A DNA stretch of 33,099 nucleotides from CAYVUV01 sp964455095 (lineage in GTDB: Bacteria; Desulfobacterota; Binatia; HRBIN30; CADEER01). Of the stretch, positions 24,252 through 31,631 are shown piece after piece (positions within the stretch are counted from its first letter, which is position 1; each line of letters opens with the position of its first letter). The translations under genes and the position numbers were made by a program. The notes beneath the pieces are model-generated. The model was not told where the DNA came from. It saw nothing but the letters and a program-made list of their open reading frames with translations, and did not search any database. The stretch spans positions 1-33,099 of the forward strand of contig CAYVUV010000103.1 of NCBI GenBank assembly GCA_964455095.1, given 5' to 3'.

Positions 24252-24479
24252 TTACCGAATGAGTTCAACCGTCTCGTCCTCGGCAATGGAAGCGGCATAC
24301 CGCAGGGCGGCATCAACGTCCGCGGCTTCCAGGTAGGGGTATGCTTCCAGAACGGACTGTTTCGTCTCCCCAGCCGCCAGAAGACCGAGGAGCCGCGACA
24401 CGGGGAAACGCAGTCCGCGGATGCACGGTTTCCCCGTGCAAACGGTTGGATCGACGGTGATGCGGGGGAAGATCTCCAT
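24252..24479 (-). CDS. DUF433 antitoxin-like protein
   Basis: A 75-residue DUF433 protein: ITVDPTVCTGKPCIRGLRF followed by the helix-turn-helix-like VSRLLGLLAAGETKQSVLEAYPYLEAADVDAAL. ATG 24479 has GGGAG five bases upstream. DUF433 proteins usually precede a DUF5615 (Mut7-C/PIN-like) toxin; here nothing recognisable as such lies in the 181 nt before hicB, so the toxin seems lost. It begins 36 nt after the stop of the broken TIR gene. Confidence 0.88.
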   Translation of the reverse strand: MEIFPRITVDPTVCTGKPCIRGLRFPVSRLLGLLAAGETKQSVLEAYPYLEAADVDAALRYAASIAEDETVELIR

Positions 24480-24514
24480 GACGACTCCCTCACGGCGATG
24501 ATTGGCATGATGAA

Positions 24515-25272
24515 TCATCTCAGCGCGAGTTGCCACCTTGTGGATGGTGGGATGGTTGGCTCTTGAGGACCAGTCGTGCCCTCCTGCATCACTCTACCGA
24601 TTGTCTCGATCTCCTGTTTAATTGCGAGGAGAGTTTCGTTCCACTGGGGCAACACCTCTTCGGCACGCCCAACACGATCAAGCAGCCCGGGGGAGCCGTC
24701 CTCCTCGTCTTCGGGGATGCGGGAGAAAGCCAGTGCCGCCTCGGCGATGGTCGCTTTTTCCGCGTGTGTATTGGCAGCAACTAGACGACTGGCAAGCTGG
24801 AACACTCCGCGCCGATACCCTTCACTCCCAACTTCCAAGTATCGCAGTTGCCGCCAATCTTCCCATTGGAAAGTGCGCACCAAGGTGATCAGGTCGTCCT
24901 TGGGCGACTCATCTTCAAGCGCTGGAACGTCTACATATAGAAGGGGCAGTACGAGTTCTTTGATACCCAACTTTTCGGCACGCCGTGCGAAGAATTGGAG
25001 TTCCCGACGACATTCAGAACTCATGAAATATCGAGGTGTCATGACCGGAATGAAGAAGGCCACGGATGAAAGACTGTCGTCGATCTTGCACGCCAGTTGT
25101 CACCCCAGTTGAGGGCATCCCTATCCAGGAACAAGGAGATGGTCTCGCCGGTAAGCATCTCATACTGATCGACCACATCCTTCGCGAGACGGACGATTCG
25201 CCCGCCGTCCGCCTCGTCGTCCCGGTGAACGTAAGACCAGAATCCTTGCGAGCTACCTGCTGGCTGCGCCAT
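24515..25272 (-). pseudogene. TIR-domain protein broken by a frameshift
   Basis: Two adjacent frames together encode one TIR protein of about 252 residues. The first (from ATG 25272) runs FWSYVHRDDEADGGRI...LFLDRDALNWGDNWRA, the strand-A SY motif and the LFLDR region. Near 25085-25092 the frame shifts by -1 (one base missing in GTGCAAGATC), after which the second reads KIDDSLSSVAFFIPVMTPRYF...SSECRREL. The Glu of CRREL is in the place of the TIR NADase catalytic Glu. The C-terminal half (about 110-250) is helical and Glu-rich, without a recognised sensor domain. Intact relatives act in antiphage NAD+ depletion. No slippery heptamer is present, so programmed frameshifting is unlikely; a sequencing error cannot be excluded. 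Confidence 0.85.
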
Positions 25273-25523
25273 CTTGTCTTCCTTGCTGCTTGTGCCCGCC
25301 TAAGCAGCCTCCGACCAGGCGCGGCTTGCCTTGGCCGGTGCCAGAGGCGCTAGGCGGAAGGAGCCGTTAGTAGGGCTCTTATCGCGGTAGTCCGTGGGCC
25401 GGCAAGGGACGGGCGGCAGCGTGGGCGACCTCGGGAGTCGCTGCGGGCGGCACGGGTCGGCGGCGCCACACCCTAGCAAGATCCTTGGCTGTGCCGGCGG
25501 AGTGCGGCATACTTCCCAGGACG
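25273..25523. other. Non-coding gap with imperfect inverted repeats
   Basis: Divergent promoter region between the TIR gene and the Uma2 gene. It contains an imperfect inverted repeat, CGCCTAAGCAGCCTC (25297-25311) with GAGGCGCTAGGCGG (25344-25357), and a short hairpin GAGCC/GGCTC (25361-25378). No gene of its own and no clear promoter were found. Confidence 0.45.
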
Positions 25524-26090
25524 ATGACCGAGCCCGCTCGACGGCGATTCTCCTTCCGTGAGTACGTCCGGCTGGAGGAGTACAGCAATGTGCGTCACGA
25601 GTTCCTCGATGGCGTCATCTACGCCATGGCTGGAGGGAGCCCGGCGCATGCGGCGTTGGCCGCACGAGTCATCCGGCAGCTTGGGCCGCAGCTCGAAGGG
25701 AAGGGGTGCGAGATCTTCACCTCGGACTTGCGGGTGCGAGTGGCCGCGACGGGGCTCGCGACGTATCCGGATGTCACCGTCGTGTGCGGCCAGCTGGAGC
25801 GCGATCCGGAGGATCCAGCCACCGTGTTGAACCCTATCGTACTCGTGGAGGTGCTCAGCGACTCGACGGCGGAGTACGATCGCGGGGAGAAGCTCGACCA
25901 CTACCGCAGGGTTACTTCCTTGCGCGAGGTCGTCCTCGTGGCCCACTCGGCACCAATGGTGGAAGTGTGGCTGCGTGCCGAGAACGGTAGCTGGTCAAAC
26001 GAAGGGCGGGGGGCAGGCGAGACAGTCCGATTGCCCTCCATCGGCTGTTCTCTCGTCGTCGACGACATCTATCGTGATCTTCCCGCGTGA
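25524..26090 (+). CDS. Uma2-family (DUF820) PD-(D/E)XK nuclease-like protein
   Basis: A 188-residue protein of the Uma2 family, which has a restriction-endonuclease-like core. Core residues: E in RHEFLDGVIYAMAGG, D in YPDVTVVCG and E in LVEVLSDSTAEYDRGEK, followed by KLDHYRRVTSLREVVLV. ATG 25524 was chosen over 25485 because an AGGA lies just upstream and MTEPARRRFSF matches the usual N-terminus. Uma2 genes are abundant in cyanobacteria and planctomycetes, often in multigene families; their biological role is not established. Next to the TIR and toxin-antitoxin genes, it belongs to the accessory patch. Confidence 0.92.
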   Translation: MTEPARRRFSFREYVRLEEYSNVRHEFLDGVIYAMAGGSPAHAALAARVIRQLGPQLEGKGCEIFTSDLRVRVAATGLATYPDVTVVCGQLERDPEDPATVLNPIVLVEVLSDSTAEYDRGEKLDHYRRVTSLREVVLVAHSAPMVEVWLRAENGSWSNEGRGAGETVRLPSIGCSLVVDDIYRDLPA

Positions 26091-26120
26091 CGGCCGTTTG
26101 GAAGATCCACCCTCCCCGTG

Positions 26121-26144
26121 CTTCGACGGGCTCAGCATGAGCGG
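26121..26144. repeat. Dispersed intergenic motif
   Basis: A 24-nt motif beginning CTTCGACGGGCTCAGCATGA resembles the one at 2105-2128 (CTTCGACGAGCTCGGGGTGA). Variants of this sequence are familiar from intergenic regions of many bacterial genomes. It lies between convergent Uma2 and LLM genes; no other feature is seen in 26091-26206. Confidence 0.5.
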
Positions 26145-26206
26145 ATCCTCTCCTCTATCTCAAAGGACTTTCCGCTCGCACTGAAGGACCGGGGCGAGCT
26201 CCGCTC

Positions 26207-27352
26207 TCAACGCGGGGGAACCTCGATCCGCCGCAGGCGCCGGATCAGCGTCCAGAGGCGGACGAAATCGCTCAGCCGGCCGCCGGTGATCAGCGGGCCG
26301 ATGTCTGAGATCACGACGTGGCGCAGGCCGGCGGCGACGAGGGCGCGGACTTCGCGGACGACGTCGTCGATGCTGCCGGCGTAGGCGCCTTCGAGGAGGA
26401 GGTCGGGGGTCAGGAGGCGCTGGGCCGAGGCCATCTGCTCGAGCGTCACTTCCTCCGGGACGAACTGCGCGGCGCCTTCGTAGTCGTCGCCGAGTGGGTG
26501 GCGCAGGCCGTGCTTGGCCCACACGGCGCCGGGCAGCAGCAGGGTGAGGGCGCCGGCGACCGGCAGGCGACCGAGCGCGGCGAGCGTCGTGCGGCGATCT
26601 TTGCCGAGCGCGATCATGATCTGCAGGCCGGGCTCGAAGCGGGCCGGGTCGCGCCCCGCGTCGCGCGTGGCGGTGCGAATGATGCCGAGCTTGTCGGTGT
26701 AGTCGGCCGGCGTCATCTTCAGCGTCGGATACCAGCCGTCGGCGTAGCGGCCGGCGAGGCCGAGCATGCGCGGCGCGTGGGCGGCGAGCCAGACGCACGG
26801 CGCGCGGTGGTTGTAGAGCGGCGTGCGGAAGACGGCCTTGTCCAGTTTCCAGAAGCTGCCGTCGAAGGTGATGGGCTCGCCGCGGCTGTGCCAGAGCCGC
26901 TGCATGATCTCCAACGCTTCCTCGAGACGGCCGACACGTTTGGTAAAGGGGATGCCGTACGGTGTGGTGTTCTCGCGCTCGCCGTTGCCGATGCCGCAGA
27001 TGGCGCGGCCGCGGGTCAAATGGTCGAGGGTGACGAACGCCTGCGCCAGCGTGGCGGGGTGGCGGCGAAACGGTTCGGTCACGCCGGTGCCGAGCCGGAT
27101 GCGGCGCGGCAGGCGCGAAGCCATCGATCCCAACAACACGAACGGGTCGAAGAACGCGTCGAGCGACGGGAGATGCTTTGCCGCCGCCATCGTTTCGGGT
27201 CGCCAGACGGCGCGCGGCACGAAGCCCTGGTAGTGGTCGGGCACCATCAGGGAGGCGACGCGCATCAACGCCGCAATGCGCTCCTGCGCCTGCTGGAGAC
27301 GCAGCGGCGCGAGGCAGTTCGCCGCGAGGCCGACGGAGAGTCGTGCGCTCAT
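26207..27352 (-). CDS. LLM-class flavin/F420-dependent oxidoreductase
   Basis: A 381-residue TIM-barrel enzyme of the luciferase-like monooxygenase family. Landmarks include RIRLGTGVTEPFRRHPATLAQ, the CGIGNGERENTTPYG loop and VWLAAHAPRMLGLAGRYADGWYP near the C-side. Such proteins reduce or oxidise substrates with F420 or FMN; mycobacterial homologues are numerous, and Binatota are reported to use F420. The start codon is only 6 nt past the stop of the upstream hydrolase and has no clear Shine-Dalgarno, so translation may be coupled. Substrate unknown. Confidence 0.9.
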   Translation of the reverse strand: MSARLSVGLAANCLAPLRLQQAQERIAALMRVASLMVPDHYQGFVPRAVWRPETMAAAKHLPSLDAFFDPFVLLGSMASRLPRRIRLGTGVTEPFRRHPATLAQAFVTLDHLTRGRAICGIGNGERENTTPYGIPFTKRVGRLEEALEIMQRLWHSRGEPITFDGSFWKLDKAVFRTPLYNHRAPCVWLAAHAPRMLGLAGRYADGWYPTLKMTPADYTDKLGIIRTATRDAGRDPARFEPGLQIMIALGKDRRTTLAALGRLPVAGALTLLLPGAVWAKHGLRHPLGDDYEGAAQFVPEEVTLEQMASAQRLLTPDLLLEGAYAGSIDDVVREVRALVAAGLRHVVISDIGPLITGGRLSDFVRLWTLIRRLRRIEVPPR

Positions 27353-27358
27353 GCGTGA

Positions 27359-29518
27359 CTAAGAGCCCGGCGGTGCGGGACACGCATCCAACGACGATTT
27401 CACCCCTCTGACCAGGCAGTCGATGGTGACCTCGCCGCTGTCGTTGCAGTCGAAGGCGTTGCAGGCCGTGAGCGGCGCGGTGCCGAGGGCGATGGTGGTG
27501 CCGAGGATCAGCTCGTCGATGGTCACGTTGCCGCTCGTGTCGCAGTCGCCGACACACGAGCTGAGCACGGCGTTGCGGGCGAGGAAGTCGGACAGCGGTG
27601 CGACGACGTGGTTGTCGGCGTCGTCCTCGGCGGTCAGCACGTCGAGGTGCGCGAAGCCTTCGCTGACGTAGACCTCGAAGCCGCCGGCGACGTTGCCGAA
27701 GGTCGGGAACGCCGGGTTGGGGCTGGCCGCGTCCACCACACGCGGCGTCGTCTGGTCGCAGCTCGGCTGCGTGCAGGGGCCGATGCTCTGCGCAAAGGCG
27801 GTGTAGACGCCCGGCACCGGCGCCAGCCCGTGCGCGCCGGCGAAGGCGATCACCGGGATGTCGATGTTGGCGGCCTGGGTCAGGTTCTCGATGTCGCAGC
27901 GCCCGCGTCCGGCCGGCGGCGGTGCCGAGAGTTTGGTCGAGTCGAGTCCGATCCCGCTCGTCGTGCCCAGACCGGAGGACGGAAAGTACCAATCGGAGAA
28001 GTTGGTCTGCCCGGAGAAGAACGTCCAGACGACGCGGTCGAGCCGCGTGGCTTGCTTGTCCGGGCCCCACTGCGGCGCCGGCAGCGCCGTCGGCGGCGGG
28101 CCGCGGTCGGGCTCGACCGTCAGCGGTCCGTGCAGGATGTCCTGCCAACTGAGAACCCCATCCACCGTCGGGCCGGGTTGCCCCAAACCCATGGCGACGA
28201 AGGCGAGCGCCTTCCCGATCGGACCGTCCTTGTCGAGGAAGGTACCGAAGCCCGCGGCGACGGTCCCGTCAGGGATGAGCGCGAGCCCGGCGAGATCCGG
28301 AACCTTGGCGACGGCGTTGTTGCCCGGCTCGCCTTGATCCAACTGGCCCACGGCCTGCCCGGTGTTGAAATCGGTGATGGCCTGGATCGACGTCGCCTCG
28401 GCGGCGGCGAGCACGCGCGGGTTGAGCACCCCCGGGATGACGGAGTACGCCGTCGTCGGCAGCGTGCAGCGCGGCGGCACCTGTCCGGCGCAGTCGGTCG
28501 CCTCGGTGGCCAACGTACATGCCGTCGTGCCGTCGACGCAGCGCGCCGCGTTGTCGCGCACGGCGCCGAACAGGCCGCCGTCGAAGCGGGCGATGACCCG
28601 CTCGAGCGTCTCGTCGCTGATCGCGTCGGCCCCACTGGTCGATCCACCGCCGCCTTCGAGCAGCACCAGGCCGCGCAGCTTGCGGTAGCCGGGCTCCGGC
28701 GTGCCGTCGCATCCCGGCGCGAGGTTGAAGTCGGTCGCCGCGTAGCGCGCGGTGAAGCCCGTGCCCGCCGAGTGCCCGCCGAGGAAGACGTTGTGGTTGC
28801 GCGCCTGGCCGTGCGCCGCGGCGACGACGGCGTCGATGTCGCGCGAGAAGACCAGGTTGGTCCAGTTGGCGATGAACGGCACATCGTCCTGCGCGTTGTA
28901 GAACTCGGCGCGCCGGGTGAGGCGCGCGTCGAGCGGCAGGCTCAGCTCGGCGCCGAAGAGCCAGTCTTGCGCCAGCAGCGGGTCGTGCTGCTCTTCGGCC
29001 AGGTCGAGTCCGAGCGTGTCTTCGAGCTGGTTGGTGCGGCGGTCGAAGGCCCACACCTCGAGCCGCAGGTCGTGGTCGGCCATGGCGCGGCGCAGCAGCT
29101 CCTGCGCCAGGACGCGGAAGTCGCCGGCGCCGCCGAGAAAGCCGGGCACGAGGATGAGGATGGCGTCGGGCCGCGCCCCCGAGTCGTCGAGCTGAAAGCG
29201 GGTGTAGCGGGCGTTGTTGAGGTTGAAGGTCGCCCCGAACTGGGCGAGCAGCTTCGGATTGGTGACCATGACGCCGGGGCTGCCCGGCGCGTTCGGCGGC
29301 TGCGCCGCGCTCGGGATGTCGATGGTCGCGATCGGCGGACACGCACACTGCGAGCTGCACAGGCCGGGGCAGCCGAAGTCGTAGGCCCCGTCGCATTCCT
29401 CGCCGATGTCGATGACATCGTTGCCGCAGGTGGCCTCGCCCGCCAGGCCGCGGTTGGGCATCGCGGTTGCGATGACGAGTTGAACCGCGAGGAGAATCGC
29501 TACTTGTGCGCGCATCAT
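27359..29518 (-). CDS. Secreted alpha/beta hydrolase with Cys-rich N-terminus and dockerin-like tail
   Basis: A 719-residue exported hydrolase, probably an esterase or lipase. ATG 29518 (or 29515) follows AAAGGGGG and starts a signal peptide (MMRAQVAILLAVQLVIATAM). Next comes a Cys-rich module CGNDVIDIGEECDG...CPGLCSSQCAC (31-60) like the repeats of myxobacterial and deltaproteobacterial secreted proteins. The catalytic part has ILILVPGFLGG and the nucleophile elbow GHSAG (S250), and a plausible catalytic His in GFAHLDVLTAEDD. The tail holds two EF-hand/dockerin-like loops, DCDTSGNVTIDELI and DCNDSGEVTIDC; the second lacks the final Glu. The open frame extends far upstream into the lnt antisense, but that is not coding. 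The LLM gene follows 6 nt after its stop. Confidence 0.9.
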   Translation of the reverse strand: MMRAQVAILLAVQLVIATAMPNRGLAGEATCGNDVIDIGEECDGAYDFGCPGLCSSQCACPPIATIDIPSAAQPPNAPGSPGVMVTNPKLLAQFGATFNLNNARYTRFQLDDSGARPDAILILVPGFLGGAGDFRVLAQELLRRAMADHDLRLEVWAFDRRTNQLEDTLGLDLAEEQHDPLLAQDWLFGAELSLPLDARLTRRAEFYNAQDDVPFIANWTNLVFSRDIDAVVAAAHGQARNHNVFLGGHSAGTGFTARYAATDFNLAPGCDGTPEPGYRKLRGLVLLEGGGGSTSGADAISDETLERVIARFDGGLFGAVRDNAARCVDGTTACTLATEATDCAGQVPPRCTLPTTAYSVIPGVLNPRVLAAAEATSIQAITDFNTGQAVGQLDQGEPGNNAVAKVPDLAGLALIPDGTVAAGFGTFLDKDGPIGKALAFVAMGLGQPGPTVDGVLSWQDILHGPLTVEPDRGPPPTALPAPQWGPDKQATRLDRVVWTFFSGQTNFSDWYFPSSGLGTTSGIGLDSTKLSAPPPAGRGRCDIENLTQAANIDIPVIAFAGAHGLAPVPGVYTAFAQSIGPCTQPSCDQTTPRVVDAASPNPAFPTFGNVAGGFEVYVSEGFAHLDVLTAEDDADNHVVAPLSDFLARNAVLSSCVGDCDTSGNVTIDELILGTTIALGTAPLTACNAFDCNDSGEVTIDCLVRGVKSSLDACPAPPGS

Positions 29519-29562
29519 GGCCCCCTTTTGCTGACGCCGAACCGATTCGCGCGCAGCGTAGT

Positions 29563-29603
29563 CGAAGGGGTGTTGGCTGGTCCAATGCATCGGAACCCCT
29601 TCG
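29563..29603. repeat. Short inverted repeat (GAAGGGGT arms)
   Basis: CGAAGGGGT (29563-29571) and ACCCCTTCG (29595-29603) are exact reverse complements with a 23-nt loop, upstream of the hydrolase gene. The structure would not be in its leader unless transcription starts beyond it. Confidence 0.6.
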
Positions 29604-29623
29604 GCGGGCTCTCCGAGTCGGGG

Positions 29624-29710
29624 TCGGGGTCGGTATCGGCATCGGTATCGGAATCGAGGAGCAACGGGCGGCAGGATCGATACCGATGCCGATACCGATA
29701 CCGACCCCGA
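29624..29710. repeat. Hexamer-based long inverted repeat
   Basis: Arm 29624-29650 (TCGGGGTCGGTATCGGCATC and onward) and arm 29678-29710 are reverse complements built of GGTATC/GGCATC hexamers. The second arm carries one extra hexamer, as if by slippage. The hairpin lies between lnt (stop at 29722) and the hydrolase start, so it could terminate lnt transcription. Confidence 0.85.
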
Positions 29711-29721
29711 GGGGAGAGGCG

Positions 29722-31272
29722 CTAGCGCTTGGCGAGCCGTTGCAAACGGATGGCAAGCAGCCACAGCGCGGCGATGGCGACAACGCTCCAGCCGAAGACG
29801 TCGCCGTGTCGAGTGTAGAACGACTCGAGGCGCAGCGGGCGGATCTCGGCGGTGAGCGTTTCCTCGGTGAAGAGGCCGAGGCGCGAGACGACGCGGCCGA
29901 GCGGGTCGATGATGCCGGTGACGCCGGCGTTGCCGACGCGGACGAAATACCGCCGGTTCTCGATTGCGCGCCAGAGCGCCAGGGCTTCGTGCTGGTAGGG
30001 CGCCATCGAGGCGCCGAACCAGGCGTCGTTGAACATCGTCAGCAGCACCTCGGCGCCCTGGCGGGTCATGTCGCGCGCGATGCCCGACGGGACGTCCTCG
30101 TAACACACCAGCGGCGCGAAGCGGGCGCGGCCGGGCACGTCGAGCGTGCGCAGCGCGTGCCCGGGGGTGAAGTCGCCGGTCTGCGGGCTGAGCTTCGCCA
30201 GGCCGGGAATCCACGTCGAGCCGGGCAGGTATTCGCCGAACGGCAGCAGCACGCGTTTGTCGTAGCGACCGAGAACGGTGGCGTCGCGATCGATCAGGAA
30301 GGCGCTGTTGTAGTGTTCCGGCTTGCCCTGCGCATCGAACATGTACGCCAGGCCGCCGAAGATGAGGTGCGAGCGCAGGCCGGGGAACGGGTTGTGCTTC
30401 GGCTGCAGCTGCTCGTCCTCGGCCGGCACCCACCACTGCGCCACCGACTCGGGCCAGACGACGACATCGACGTCGTCCTGCACCGCGTCGGACAGCGCCC
30501 GGTAGCGTTCGACGTTGATCTCGAACAGCGCCACATTGCCCTTCTCGCGGATGCCGATGTTGCCCTGGATGAGCGCCACCCGCACGCGCGGTGCCGCTTC
30601 GATCGCGGCGTCGATGGCCGGCATGCGCACCGCCCCGTATGCGAGCACGGCGACCACGGCAGCCGTCGCGGCGCCGAGCGGCAGCAGTCGATGCGGTCGG
30701 CGCAGGGCGAGGACGAGCCCGGTGCTGAACCAGACGAGCACAAAGCTGAGCCCGAACGGACCGGTGAGGTCGCCAACCTGCGTCAGCAGCGGGACGTGGA
30801 ACTGCGAGTTCGCCAACCGCCATGGAAACAGATTCGGATAGAGAAACTCGAGCCCCACCCACATCACCGGTGCGGCCAGGCCGAGCGGGCCGTACCCGGT
30901 GCGCCGCAACGCCAGCGCGAAGAGCACGAACTGGCAGGCCGCGAACGCCGACAGGCACAGGTAGAAGAACACGGCGATCACATACGGAAAGCCGCCGAAG
31001 ACGTGCATCGTGTACACGAGCCAGTAGAACGCCGGCACGTTGGTGACCATGCCGGCGATGGCGCCGATGCGCAGCGCATCGCGGCGCGTCGCCGCTTCGG
31101 CGAGGCTCCACAGCAACGGCGCGAACGCCACCCACGCCAGCGGGTAGAGCGAGAAGTCGAGGAACGCCGCGGCGATCAGCGCACCGCTGAGCGCCGGCAG
31201 CGCGAGCCGCCGCGCGCTGCGCGCGACATCGGCTGGCGCCGCGCGCGCCGAGGCATGCGCGGGAACGCTCAT
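29722..31272 (-). CDS. lnt: Apolipoprotein N-acyltransferase
   Basis: Adds the third acyl chain to the N-terminal Cys of lipoproteins in the inner membrane. A 516-residue protein, the usual length, with about six to eight hydrophobic segments in the first 215 residues, then a nitrilase-type periplasmic domain. The catalytic triad is in place: E275 (VWPES), K339 (RYDKRVLLPFGEYLP) and C390 (LVCYEDV); MFNDAWFG follows. A last hydrophobic segment (SVVAIAALWLLAIRL) closes the chain. ATG 31272 was chosen by fit. It lies 72 nt downstream of the cold-shock gene on the same strand. A complete triad implies that lipoproteins, such as the efflux adaptor, can be fully acylated. Confidence 0.97.
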   Translation of the reverse strand: MSVPAHASARAAPADVARSARRLALPALSGALIAAAFLDFSLYPLAWVAFAPLLWSLAEAATRRDALRIGAIAGMVTNVPAFYWLVYTMHVFGGFPYVIAVFFYLCLSAFAACQFVLFALALRRTGYGPLGLAAPVMWVGLEFLYPNLFPWRLANSQFHVPLLTQVGDLTGPFGLSFVLVWFSTGLVLALRRPHRLLPLGAATAAVVAVLAYGAVRMPAIDAAIEAAPRVRVALIQGNIGIREKGNVALFEINVERYRALSDAVQDDVDVVVWPESVAQWWVPAEDEQLQPKHNPFPGLRSHLIFGGLAYMFDAQGKPEHYNSAFLIDRDATVLGRYDKRVLLPFGEYLPGSTWIPGLAKLSPQTGDFTPGHALRTLDVPGRARFAPLVCYEDVPSGIARDMTRQGAEVLLTMFNDAWFGASMAPYQHEALALWRAIENRRYFVRVGNAGVTGIIDPLGRVVSRLGLFTEETLTAEIRPLRLESFYTRHGDVFGWSVVAIAALWLLAIRLQRLAKR

Positions 31273-31344
31273 TTCATTCCAACCCTTTCGCGGGCGCGCT
31301 GCCTCAGCACGGGCCCGAGCAGCGGCGAACGAATGCGGAGCGGA

Positions 31345-31548
31345 TCAGCGGGGCTTGAGGGCGAAGGCCTGCGGGCCCTTGTCGCCCTTCTTGACCTGGA
31401 AATCCACCTCTTCGCCCTCGCGCAGGTCTTCGAAGTTGACCTTGGGCGCCATCTGCGAGCGGTGGAAGAACACTTCGTCGCTGCCGTCATCCGGCACGAT
31501 GAAGCCAAAACCCTTGTCTCTGATGATCTTCTTGATGGTTCCAAACAT
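31345..31548 (-). CDS. Cold-shock domain protein (CspA family)
   Basis: A 67-residue single cold-shock domain that binds single-stranded RNA or DNA. It carries RNP1 (KGFGFI, 12-17) and RNP2 (VFFHRS, 26-31), and the C-terminal VDFQVKKGDKGPQAFALKP strand typical of the family. GGAGG lies four bases before ATG 31548. It follows the helicase stop by 83 nt, enough for its own leader. The helicase and Csp could act together in unwinding structured RNA, as is known for cold adaptation. Confidence 0.97.
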   Translation of the reverse strand: MFGTIKKIIRDKGFGFIVPDDGSDEVFFHRSQMAPKVNFEDLREGEEVDFQVKKGDKGPQAFALKPR

Positions 31549-31631
31549 GGTGCCTCCCGGCGCGTGCGGCGCGATTGCGTGGTGGTTGAAAAGTTCGGTG
31601 GAGAAGTCGTGTGGGTGAGAGGTCGGTGCGG

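Noticed and set aside
25081..25096. Programmed -1 frameshift in the TIR gene
   Set aside because: No X XXY YYZ slippery sequence or clear downstream stem; a simple base loss explains it better.
29519..31135. Upstream extension of the secreted hydrolase into a 1258-codon frame
   Set aside because: The extension is a shadow of lnt and of the hexamer repeat; a signal peptide and ribosome-binding site mark the real start at 29518.
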